Of a stretch of 41,517 bases of DNA, positions 24,492 through 32,201 are shown in pieces. The position numbers were made by a program, and so were the translations under genes. Source of the stretch: Planctomycetia bacterium (GTDB lineage: Bacteria; Planctomycetota; UBA1135; UBA2386); assembly GCA_005776475.1 (NCBI GenBank), contig SXPB01000075.1, positions 1-41,517 on the forward strand. Direction: 5' to 3'. The number at the start of each line of letters is the position of its first letter. Within the stretch, counting starts at the first letter, position 1. Under the pieces are notes generated by a model. That model made no database searches and had not been told where the DNA came from. It saw only the letters and a list, made by a program, of their open reading frames with translations.

Positions 24492-25742
24492 ATGGCACCT
24501 CCCATGGCGAATCTGGACCTCCGGAACACGCTCGTCTTCATCCTCGCCGGCGGCGAAGGCAGCCGGCTGAAGCCGCTGACTCTGCACCGCGCCAAACCCG
24601 CCGTGCCGTTCGGCGGCTGCTACCGCATCATCGATTTCACGCTGAGCAACTGCATCCACTCGGGCTTGCGGCGCATCCATCTGCTGACGCAGTACCAGGC
24701 GCGCTCCCTCGAAGAGCACATCCGCTTCGGCTGGAACTTCCTGCCGCGTCGCCTCGAACAGTGGATCACCTGCAGCCCGCCGCACCATGTGTCGGTCGGC
24801 AAGTGGTACCGCGGCACCGCCGATGCGATCTTCCACAACCTCGACTCGATCGAGGATTGGGATCCACCGAACACTGTCGTGCTGTCGGGCGACCACATCT
24901 ACCAGATGGACTACCGCGACATGCTGCGCGAGCACGTCGACCACGGCGCGGCGCTGACAATCGGCGCCGTGAAGATCCGCGCCGACGAAGCGTCGTCGTT
25001 CGGCATCCTGCAAGTCGCCGCCGACGGTCGCATCACCGGCTTCGTCGAGAAGCCGAAGCAGAACCCGCCGCAGATTCCTGGCGAGCCGGGCTATTGCCTC
25101 GCATCGATGGGCATCTACGTGTTCGAGACCAAGGAACTGGTGAAACGGCTGCGCGAGGACAACGCGATGCCGGAAGGCCAGGGCGGCGACTTCGGGCACC
25201 ACGTGATCCCGCGCATGATCCACCAGGTGCCGGTCTACGCGCACGCCTACAAGGGCCTGCCCGGCGACGAGGCTCCCTACTGGCGCGACGTCGGCACCAT
25301 CGAGGCCTACTTCGAGGCCAACATGGACCTGTGCAACGTGAAGCCGCAGCTGAACCTCTACCACAAGGATTGGCCGACGTACACGCTGTGGCACAACGAC
25401 CCGCCGGCGAAGACGGTGTTCTCCGAAGGCGGCGACGGTCGCCGCGCCGAAGTGCAGGACTCGCTGCTGTGCCCGGGTGTCGTGGTGTCGGGCGGCAAGG
25501 TGCGACGATCGCTGCTGAGCAACCTCGTCTACGTCGACGAACACAGCCAGCTCGACGAGTGCATCGTGTTGCGCGGCGCGCGCGTCGGCAAACGCTGCAA
25601 GCTCAAGCGCGTGATCATCGACAAGTGGAACGAAGTGCCCGACGGCACGGTGATCGGCTACGACGTGGAAGCGGACCGCAAGCGCTTCACCGTCTCGTCG
25701 ACCGGCATCACGGTCGTCGCGCGCGGCCACCAGTGGAAGTGA
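24492..25742 (+). CDS. glgC: Glucose-1-phosphate adenylyltransferase GlgC
   Basis: A 416-residue ADP-glucose pyrophosphorylase. The N-terminal nucleotide-binding loop is LVFILAGGEGSRLKPLT, followed by KPAVPFGGCYRIIDFTLSN, KWYRGTADAIFHNLDSI, VLSGDHIYQMDYRDML, FVEKPK and YWRDVGTIEAYFEANM. The C-terminal left-handed beta-helix (residues about 310-416) carries hexapeptide-like repeats (ECIVLRGARVGKRCKLKRVI). The enzyme commits glucose-1-phosphate to glycogen. ATG 24492 is supported by AAGGA 8 bases upstream; ATG 24504 is possible. It is divergent from the three-gene glycogen operon. Its product would be ADP-glucose, yet the synthase here is GT3-type, a family that in eukaryotes uses UDP-glucose. 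Confidence 0.95.
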   Translation: MAPPMANLDLRNTLVFILAGGEGSRLKPLTLHRAKPAVPFGGCYRIIDFTLSNCIHSGLRRIHLLTQYQARSLEEHIRFGWNFLPRRLEQWITCSPPHHVSVGKWYRGTADAIFHNLDSIEDWDPPNTVVLSGDHIYQMDYRDMLREHVDHGAALTIGAVKIRADEASSFGILQVAADGRITGFVEKPKQNPPQIPGEPGYCLASMGIYVFETKELVKRLREDNAMPEGQGGDFGHHVIPRMIHQVPVYAHAYKGLPGDEAPYWRDVGTIEAYFEANMDLCNVKPQLNLYHKDWPTYTLWHNDPPAKTVFSEGGDGRRAEVQDSLLCPGVVVSGGKVRRSLLSNLVYVDEHSQLDECIVLRGARVGKRCKLKRVIIDKWNEVPDGTVIGYDVEADRKRFTVSSTGITVVARGHQWK

Positions 25743-25757
25743 ACGCCAGGGCCTGAC

Positions 25758-25786
25758 GCGGCGCCGCGGGCGCCGCATCCGGATGC
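25758..25786. terminator. Strong hairpin plus palindrome between convergent glgC and FGE-fold gene
   Basis: GCGGCGCC (25758-25765) and GGCGCCGC (25769-25776) form a perfect 8-bp stem with a 3-base loop, 16 bases past the glgC stop. The 12-bp palindrome GCATCCGGATGC (25775-25786) overlaps its last two bases. It probably terminates both convergent genes. No T-tract. Confidence 0.5.
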
Positions 25787-25801
25787 TGGTGCGCGGGCGG
25801 C

Positions 25802-26725
25802 CTAGCCGTCGTGTTGCGGGTCGTACACGACGCGGAAGCCGATGTTGCCGTGGCGCAGGCTGGGTTGCTCGTGGTAGCGACGCGCCGAACGCGCTCCGCG
25901 CGGGCCGTTGTCCCAACTGGCGCCGCGCAACACCCGACGGACACCCTCGGCCAACGGCGCGTGCGGATCCCGGTCGGCCAGATCGTAGGCCCGCTCCAGA
26001 TAGGCATCGGCGCACCATTCCCAGACATTGCCGCCGACGTCGAACAGGCCGAACGCATTCGCTGGAAAGGCGCCCACCGGACTGGTGAACACGTAGCCGT
26101 CGTCGTGCGCGAACGCCGGCAAATCGAGCAGCCTGCCTTGCACGCGCCAATGATCGAAGCGTCGGCGCAACGAACGATCCGACCAGTTGCCGCGGCCTGC
26201 AGCGCCGGCCGGATCGTCACCCCACGGATACCGGGTGGCAACGCCGGCGCGCAGCACGCATTCGAACTCGGGCTCCGTCGGCAACCGCATTCCGTGCCGC
26301 GCACAGAAGTCCTGCGCATCGTGCCAGCTCACCTGCGTGACCGGGTGATCGTCTCCGGGCATCGCGCCGAGGTACGGCAGGGGATCCACGAACGTGGCCC
26401 GCACGTCGTGCCGCCACTCGACGGCGCCGTCGACCAGGAACCCGGTGCAACCTGGACCGACCGGCGGCCGACTCGCCGCGAACGAACGCCACTGGCGCAC
26501 GGTCACCGGTCCCTGGCCGAACCACAACGGACGACGCAGGGCCAGTTGCCGCTGCGGCCGCTCGTCGGTCTCGCCCTCGTCCGGCGGCGAACCGAGCGTG
26601 AAGGAGCGCGGGGGGACCAGCACCAACGCGAGCCCTGATTGACGATGGCGAACACGGCACGGCAGCTCCTGCGTGCCAACCCGCACCGTCGGTGTTCCCG
26701 GCTCTGCTTCGAGTGCGTCCAACAT
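25802..26725 (-). CDS. FGE-sulfatase-fold protein, not a true formylglycine-generating enzyme
   Basis: A 307-residue protein with an FGE-sulfatase (SUMF1) domain. It begins VPPRSFTLGSPPDEGETDER. The core has TQVSWHDAQDFCARHGMRLP, TEPEFECVLRAG, YPWGD, FGLFDVGGNVWEWCADAYL and RRVLRGASWDNGPRGARSAR, and ends GNIGFRVVYDP. True formylglycine-generating enzymes have two copper-binding cysteines in the last block; here that block has none, so it should not make formylglycine. Related proteins include EgtB-like and carrier-associated domains, or ones with unknown ligands. The N-terminal 35 residues are extra. It is divergent from the sulfotransferase-like gene and converges on glgC. Confidence 0.85.
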   Translation of the reverse strand: MLDALEAEPGTPTVRVGTQELPCRVRHRQSGLALVLVPPRSFTLGSPPDEGETDERPQRQLALRRPLWFGQGPVTVRQWRSFAASRPPVGPGCTGFLVDGAVEWRHDVRATFVDPLPYLGAMPGDDHPVTQVSWHDAQDFCARHGMRLPTEPEFECVLRAGVATRYPWGDDPAGAAGRGNWSDRSLRRRFDHWRVQGRLLDLPAFAHDDGYVFTSPVGAFPANAFGLFDVGGNVWEWCADAYLERAYDLADRDPHAPLAEGVRRVLRGASWDNGPRGARSARRYHEQPSLRHGNIGFRVVYDPQHDG

Positions 26726-26814
26726 CGTGATCCGTTCGCGTGGGTGGCTTGTGCCGGGCTGGTGATTTCGTAGCCTGGAGCAAGGGCGGGAAAAAGCAAC
26801 ACCCTCGCATCCAC

Positions 26815-27456
26815 GTGCTGATCGACTTCCAACGCAACCTGATCCTGCTCACGCCGCCCAAGTGTGGCACGGTGACCTTGCACCAGGAGCTGCCTCGCTT
26901 CGGAGCGACGCCGACCTTTGGCCCGCAGTTCGACGGCGGCAACGGGGAACACACCATCCATCTTCCCGGTGACGCCTGGGCGGCGATCGAGCGCTTCCGG
27001 ATCGCAGTCGTGGTCCGCAATCCGTTCACCCGGGCGACCTCGTTGTACGGCCACTATCGTCGCTATTGGCAGCCGCCACACCTGCCGTTCCCTGAGTTCA
27101 TCGCCCGCATCGTCGCGGCGCCGCGGCACCTCTTCTTCAACGCCACGATCAGTTCGTTGCTGTCGCCCCTCGAACATCCCCTGGACGGCCGCCGGTCGTT
27201 GCCGGTGACCCACCATGTGCGCCTCGAGTGCCTGGCGGACGACCTGAAACGCCTCGGGTATCCCATCGCCACGGCGCTGCCGCGCGCGCATGCCCTGCCG
27301 CACGAAGGTCTGGCCGCCTACACGCCGCAGGCCCGCGATCTCGTTGCGCTCTGGGGGCTCCACGACTTCGAGCGCTTCGGCTATCGGCTCGACCTCGCCG
27401 CCGCCGAGGAACCCGGCCGCGACGGCATCGGTGGCACGGCAGCATCGCGGGGCTGA
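26815..27456 (+). CDS. Sulfotransferase-like protein
   Basis: A predicted 213-residue sulfotransferase-family protein. The 5'-phosphosulfate loop is at the extreme N-terminus (LILLTPPKCGTVTLHQEL) and the 3'-phosphate site follows (IAVVVRNPFTRATSLYGHY). These match PAPS-dependent sulfotransferases of the Sulfotransfer_2/3 type, which sulfate polysaccharides and other carbohydrates. I prefer GTG 26815, because the 25 residues gained from the upstream GTG 26740 look unlike a protein start and leave no room for a promoter; 26740 remains possible. It ends 3 bases before the radical SAM gene, so the two are co-transcribed. The short size suggests a minimal domain, so activity is uncertain. Confidence 0.72.
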   Translation: MLIDFQRNLILLTPPKCGTVTLHQELPRFGATPTFGPQFDGGNGEHTIHLPGDAWAAIERFRIAVVVRNPFTRATSLYGHYRRYWQPPHLPFPEFIARIVAAPRHLFFNATISSLLSPLEHPLDGRRSLPVTHHVRLECLADDLKRLGYPIATALPRAHALPHEGLAAYTPQARDLVALWGLHDFERFGYRLDLAAAEEPGRDGIGGTAASRG

Positions 27457-27459
27457 GCA

Positions 27460-29061
27460 ATGGATGCCGCCAGACGATCCGCATACGACGCGGCCCGCCA
27501 GTTGCCACCGGCCAACGTACGCACCGCGTGCCAGGCCCCGTTCGTGTCCATGTTCTTCACGCCCACGGGGGACGTCGTCGCGTGTTGCGAGACCCAGTCG
27601 TTGCGACTCGGCAACGTGAACGAGGCTGACCTGGCCTCGATCTGGAACAGCGCCGCCTATGCCCGGTTGCGGGCCCAGTCGATCGCCTACGGATTGCCGC
27701 CGGCGTGCGCCTTCTGCACGAACCAGATCGCGATCGGGAACTGGCAGGGCACCACCGCCCGGCATTTCGACCACTACCCGCTGACCTCGACGACACCCCA
27801 GTGGCCGCGGGTGATGGAGTTCTCCTTCGGCAACCTGTGCAACCTGGCGTGCATCATGTGCAACGGCGACACCTCCTCGCGCATCCGCGCGAACGAAGGT
27901 CGCAGCCCGCTGCCGATGGCCTACGGCGACGCGTTCTTCGCGCAGTTGCGCCCATTCCTGCCGCATCTGCAGACCGTCAAGCTGCTCGGCGGCGAACCGT
28001 TCCTGATGCCCGAGGTGTATCGCCTGTTCCAGATGCTGCAAGCGGATGAGCTGCGACCGACGATCGTCGTGACGACGAACGGCACGCGCTTCGACGCCCG
28101 CATCGAACAGGCGCTCGCGCAACTGCCGATCTCGGTCATGCTGTCGATGGACGGGGCGACCAAGGCGACCTTCGAACGCATCCGGGTCGGCGCCGACTTC
28201 GCAACCGTTCGCACCAATGCCATGCGATTCCTGTCGGACACGCGCAAGCACGGCAATCGATTCGGCTTCATCTTCACCCTGCAGCGCGACAACTGGCACG
28301 AGCTTGGCGACTTCCTGCTGTTCGCCGAAGCACTCGGCGTCAAGGTGGAGATCAGCCTGGCGACCGCGCCGACGCCACAGGCGCTCGAACTGATGCCAGC
28401 GGCCGAAGTGGCCGAGCTGCAGCGCGAACTGCAACGGCAACAGGACCGCGTGCTGCCGCAGCTGCAACGCAATGCACCGACCTGGCGCAGCGCCCTCGCC
28501 GCCGCGATGGCATTGGACCTGCAGCCGACGACGACCGCATCCACACCGCCGACGACGCCCCGCCCGACCCAGCCCCCCGCCGGCTACCGGAAAGCCATCG
28601 AAGCCGGCAAGTCGGCGCTGCAGCGGGACGACCTGGAAGGCGCGCAACGGTGCTTCGATGACGCCGTGGCGCTGGCACCGGACCGTCCCGAGGCCCTGCT
28701 CGAGCGCGGCTGGCTGCATCGCCGTCGCCGCCGTGACGACGTCGCCGAAACCGATGCGCAGCGTGCGCTGGCGGGCGCCACGACCCATGCCGTGCCCGGG
28801 ATCGAAGCGCCCACGCTAGCCTTGCTCGCCCTGTTGGCAGCGGCGAGCGGCCGTGCCGCCGCGGCCGAAAACGCACTCGACCGCTTGTTCGCCATCGAAC
28901 CGGGCAGCCCGCGGGCCCTCGTGTGGCGCGGCTGGGCCCGGCTCGCCGCCGGCCAGCCGCAGCTGGCCCTCGCCGACGCCGACCGCGCGCTGGCAACTTC
29001 CCCTGCCCACGACGAAGCCCAGCGGTTGCAGCAAGCCGCCAGGTCGGCCTTGCGGCACTGA
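27460..29061 (+). CDS. Twitch-domain radical SAM protein with C-terminal TPR region
   Basis: A 533-residue protein. Unlike most SPASM proteins, the auxiliary Fe-S (twitch-like) motif lies at the N-terminus: Cys24, Cys42/43, and Cys83-x2-Cys86 (ACQAPFVSMFFTPTGDVVACC, then CAFC). The radical SAM cluster is CNLACIMC (Cys127, Cys131, Cys134), with GGEP at 177-180 and TTNGTRFDARIE. This architecture is known as the N-twitch radical SAM family. A Pro/Thr-rich linker (about 350-375) leads to about 150 residues of TPR-like helices (AIEAGKSALQRDDLEGAQR, ALVWRGWARLAAGQPQLAL). The substrate is unknown. It is co-transcribed with the sulfotransferase-like gene (3-base gap) and the aminotransferase (29-base gap). 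Confidence 0.88.
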   Translation: MDAARRSAYDAARQLPPANVRTACQAPFVSMFFTPTGDVVACCETQSLRLGNVNEADLASIWNSAAYARLRAQSIAYGLPPACAFCTNQIAIGNWQGTTARHFDHYPLTSTTPQWPRVMEFSFGNLCNLACIMCNGDTSSRIRANEGRSPLPMAYGDAFFAQLRPFLPHLQTVKLLGGEPFLMPEVYRLFQMLQADELRPTIVVTTNGTRFDARIEQALAQLPISVMLSMDGATKATFERIRVGADFATVRTNAMRFLSDTRKHGNRFGFIFTLQRDNWHELGDFLLFAEALGVKVEISLATAPTPQALELMPAAEVAELQRELQRQQDRVLPQLQRNAPTWRSALAAAMALDLQPTTTASTPPTTPRPTQPPAGYRKAIEAGKSALQRDDLEGAQRCFDDAVALAPDRPEALLERGWLHRRRRRDDVAETDAQRALAGATTHAVPGIEAPTLALLALLAAASGRAAAAENALDRLFAIEPGSPRALVWRGWARLAAGQPQLALADADRALATSPAHDEAQRLQQAARSALRH

Positions 29062-29090
29062 GCCGATCGCCAACAGCCTACCCAACCCCG

Positions 29091-30950
29091 ATGGACCCAC
29101 TGCTCCCGCGCGCACGCCGCTGCTTGCCCCAGAATTGGCCGTTCGGCAGCGTGCATGCAGTCGCGCACGATCACGGCGACTACCCGCACCATGTCGAAAG
29201 CGTCGACGGGGCGTGGTTCACGACGGTCGACGGCCATCGCTACGTCGATTGGTTCGGCGGCGGCGGGGTCACCACGCTCGGCCACCGGCATCCGCTCGTC
29301 CAGGCCGCGATGCACGCACAGATCGAGCGCGGCGTGCACCTGTCGTTGCATTCGGCACTCGAAGTCGAAGTGGCCGAAGCCCTCTGCGCGTTGTTCGCCG
29401 GCGCCGAGCAGGTTGCCTTCGGCAAGAACGGCAGCGACGTCACCACGGCCGCGATCCGTCTCGCCCGAACGGTGACGCAACGGCAACACGTCCTGACCTG
29501 CGGCTACCACGGCTGGCTCGATTGGGCGAAGGCACCCAGCGCCGAGGTGACCGGCATTCCCGACCCGGTGCGCGCCCTGACGCACGAGTTCGGCTTCGGC
29601 GACGCCGACAGCGCCGCCCGACTGCTCACCGGATTGCGCGGCCAGGTGGCAGCCATCGTCGTCGAACCGATCCGCCACGACCTGCCGCCGCCGACCTTCC
29701 TGCCCGACTTGCGTCGCCTCGCCGACGAACATGGGTGCGTGTTGGTGTTCGACGAGGTCGTCACCGGACTGCGCGTCCATCGTGGCGGGGCGCAGACCTT
29801 GTTCGGCGTGCGACCGGACTTGACCTGCCTGGCCAAGTCGCTCGCCAACGGCTTGCCGCTGTCAGCGCTGCTGGGGCCACGCCGGCTGATGCAGCACCTG
29901 CCACCGGCCTTCTTCGCCTTGACCTACGCACGCGAAGCGCTGTCCCTGGCGGCAGCGAAAGCGGCACTCGCAGTGCACCGCGACGTGAACGTAGCCGGCC
30001 ACATCGCCGCCGTCGGGGAGCGTGTCCGCACCGAGTTCGCCGCCGCCGCCAGCCGCCACGAGTTGCCGTGGACGTTGCGCGGCCACCCGGGCCTGATGCA
30101 CATGGACATCCGCGGCGTCGGCCGACTGCTTCCCCGCGGTGCCTTGACCTTGTTCACCGAGTGCATGCAGCGCGAAGGGGTCTACCTGGCGCCGTTCCGC
30201 GTCCTGCCTTCGCTCGCCCACGGCGAGCCGGAGATCGCGCGGACCGCACATGCCTTCGAGGTCGCGATGCGCACCGTGCGCGCCGCGGCATCGAGCGGAC
30301 TCACTCCCCACCTCGACAGCCCGGTTTGGGGCGACTTCGAATCGCCAGGGAACGACCCGCCACCAACTCCGCCGACCAGCACCTCGTTGCAGCCACGCGG
30401 TTGGTGGTCGGTGCCAGCCAACATGGTCGCCCAAGGGTGCCAGGCGACCTTGCGCGGCGACGCACGGCTGGATGCCGACGCGAGGCTCCGATTCGTGCTC
30501 GGACCACAACCGCGAGGTGGTCGCAGCGAAGCCTCGATCGACATCGTGGCGCCGCTCGACGGCGACGGCATCGCCATCGTCGAGTTCCACGTCCTACCTC
30601 TCGTCCGCAGCAACGCCAGGCTCACACTCGCCTTCGCCGGCCATGGCGTGGGGACCGACGAGTGGAACGAAGTGCAGTTCCACCTCGCCTTCGGCCATTC
30701 GCCGCAGGCCGCCGCGTGGTTCGGGAAGCGCTACACGGCCACTCCGACCGTCATCGAAGGGCCGCTCATCCGGCTCGAATTGCGTCGGCGCCAGGGTCGG
30801 CTTGCCGCTCACCAGGAAGGCACCGGGCCACCGATCGCGGAAGTACCGGTGTCGCCCGTGCCGCTGCGGCTCCGACTCGCGTGCCGGTTGGTCGGAGCCA
30901 CTCCGGAGCCCGTCGCCGTGGTCGTGCAGAGTCTCTGCGTATTGCCGTGA
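29091..30950 (+). CDS. Class III PLP aminotransferase fused to a C-terminal domain of unknown function
   Basis: A 619-residue protein. Residues 1-400 are a fold-type I, class III aminotransferase of the glutamate-1-semialdehyde aminomutase group: VDGHRYVDWFGGGGVTTLGH, FGKNGSDVTTAAIRLAR, CGYHGWLDW, CVLVFDEVVTGLRVHRGG (Asp221) and LTCLAKSLANGLPLSALLG (Schiff-base Lys249). The KNGSD and GYHGWLDW forms recall aminotransferases of surface-sugar or secondary pathways rather than haem synthesis. Residues about 430-619 are an extra beta-rich domain (GWWSVPANMVAQGCQATL, LTLAFAGHGVG) that I cannot assign. ATG 29091 is chosen; the open frame upstream overlaps the radical SAM gene. It converges on the second radical SAM gene. 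Confidence 0.88.
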   Translation: MDPLLPRARRCLPQNWPFGSVHAVAHDHGDYPHHVESVDGAWFTTVDGHRYVDWFGGGGVTTLGHRHPLVQAAMHAQIERGVHLSLHSALEVEVAEALCALFAGAEQVAFGKNGSDVTTAAIRLARTVTQRQHVLTCGYHGWLDWAKAPSAEVTGIPDPVRALTHEFGFGDADSAARLLTGLRGQVAAIVVEPIRHDLPPPTFLPDLRRLADEHGCVLVFDEVVTGLRVHRGGAQTLFGVRPDLTCLAKSLANGLPLSALLGPRRLMQHLPPAFFALTYAREALSLAAAKAALAVHRDVNVAGHIAAVGERVRTEFAAAASRHELPWTLRGHPGLMHMDIRGVGRLLPRGALTLFTECMQREGVYLAPFRVLPSLAHGEPEIARTAHAFEVAMRTVRAAASSGLTPHLDSPVWGDFESPGNDPPPTPPTSTSLQPRGWWSVPANMVAQGCQATLRGDARLDADARLRFVLGPQPRGGRSEASIDIVAPLDGDGIAIVEFHVLPLVRSNARLTLAFAGHGVGTDEWNEVQFHLAFGHSPQAAAWFGKRYTATPTVIEGPLIRLELRRRQGRLAAHQEGTGPPIAEVPVSPVPLRLRLACRLVGATPEPVAVVVQSLCVLP

Positions 30951-30951
30951 A

Positions 30952-30969
30952 CCGTCCAGAGCGGACCGG
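30952..30969. terminator. Bulged hairpin between convergent aminotransferase and radical SAM genes
   Basis: CCGTCC (30952-30957) pairs with GGACCGG (30963-30969) if one C is bulged, with loop AGAGC. It lies in the 50 bases between two convergent stop codons. Weak on its own, but in the position expected of a terminator. Confidence 0.25.
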
Positions 30970-31000
30970 GCGCAGCTGCACGGCAACCGCGCCGACAACC

Positions 31001-32077
31001 CTAGCGACCCTTGGGTGCAGCACTCGCGTGGGCCGCAGTCGTGGCCAAGGTGCGGAGCACGCTCGCGTAGATCTGTCGCGACTTCTGCGGCCAGTTCGGA
31101 TCCACCGCGGCAACGAGTCGATCGTGCACGACTCGCAACGCCGCCGGCGGCAACGACAGCAGGCTCTGCGAGGTCGGATGGGTGACCACGGTAACCCACA
31201 CCTGGGCCGGCAGTGCGGCGGCCAAGGACAGGAAGCCTGGCAACTCCATCCACGTCGCCCGCATCACGCAGAAGTTGAGTCGCACGGTGCCCCGGGCAGG
31301 CGCCATCCGCTCGACGAAGCGGTCGAGGTTGCGGCGCACGACGTCCCACCGCGCACCTTCGCGAACCCGCTCGAACGTCCGGGCGCTGGCCGCATCGAGC
31401 GAAACGGCCAGGTTGACCGGCAACTGCGACAACAAGCGCTCGATCCGCGCATCGAACACGGTGCCGTTCGTGGTCACGAACACTCCCGGCTTCAGGCCGA
31501 GCGCGATCAACCGATCGCAAACGCGATGCACTTCCTTTTGCAGCAGCGGCTCCCCACCAAGGAAGGACACCGAGCGCAGGTGCGGCAGGATCGGTTCCAG
31601 CTCGGCGAAGAACGCGTCGTCGTAGACCCGTGGCAACTTGGGCAAGCCGGCGCGCGCCCGCAGCACCGATGACAGCCGCGGCGAGCAGTGGATGCAGGCG
31701 AGGTTGCAGAGGTCGGAGAAAGCGAACTCCAGGCGTTCCGGCCAGTCCGGATCCCGTGCGCCCACCAGGCTCTCGAAGTCGCGCGACGGATGCGTCGCCA
31801 CGTTTTCGCGCTCCAGGTGCCCCGCGCACGACGCGCACGACGCCGGAAAACGCCAGTTGGCCAAGGTGTCGCGCATGGCAGCCAGCTGCGGGCCGCGCCA
31901 GATGTCGAGGATCCGGTCATTGCCAACCTTGCCCACGGCGTGCGGGTTCTTGCTGCACACGGTGACGCTGCCGTCCGGATCGAAATGCAGCTGGGCGAAC
32001 GGTGCCTGGCACAGATGATCCGTCGCAATCCCAGCGCTGTTCCTGACTCCCCGCAATTCGGCAAATGCGTCGCCCAT
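31001..32077 (-). CDS. Second twitch-domain radical SAM protein
   Basis: A 358-residue paralogue of the radical SAM protein at 27460. It has the same N-terminal auxiliary-cluster pattern (Cys23, Cys41 and Cys81-x2-Cys84, in CQAPFAQLHFDPDGSVTVC and CASC), the radical SAM motif CNLACIHC (Cys124, Cys128, Cys131), GGEP at 174-177 and TTNGTVFDARIE. It lacks the TPR extension and ends soon after the barrel. Shared strings such as CQAPF and the near-identical barrel motifs mark an old duplication. It is transcribed towards the aminotransferase operon. The natural reading is two related reactions acting on one pathway, but substrates are unknown. Confidence 0.88.
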   Translation of the reverse strand: MGDAFAELRGVRNSAGIATDHLCQAPFAQLHFDPDGSVTVCSKNPHAVGKVGNDRILDIWRGPQLAAMRDTLANWRFPASCASCAGHLERENVATHPSRDFESLVGARDPDWPERLEFAFSDLCNLACIHCSPRLSSVLRARAGLPKLPRVYDDAFFAELEPILPHLRSVSFLGGEPLLQKEVHRVCDRLIALGLKPGVFVTTNGTVFDARIERLLSQLPVNLAVSLDAASARTFERVREGARWDVVRRNLDRFVERMAPARGTVRLNFCVMRATWMELPGFLSLAAALPAQVWVTVVTHPTSQSLLSLPPAALRVVHDRLVAAVDPNWPQKSRQIYASVLRTLATTAAHASAAPKGR

Positions 32078-32201
32078 GTCAAAGTACGGATCCTACTGAC
32101 AGTCGCAGTACTTGGGAATCCGGTGCGCGCCGCGGCAGACGCTGGTCCTTGCAACTCCCGGGGCACGGCCGGCGTCGCCGTGAACACGAGCCGGCGATCA
32201 C

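Noticed and set aside
30972..30979. Palindrome GCAGCTGC as a regulatory site
   Set aside because: Common 8-base palindrome between convergent genes; no promoter is expected there.
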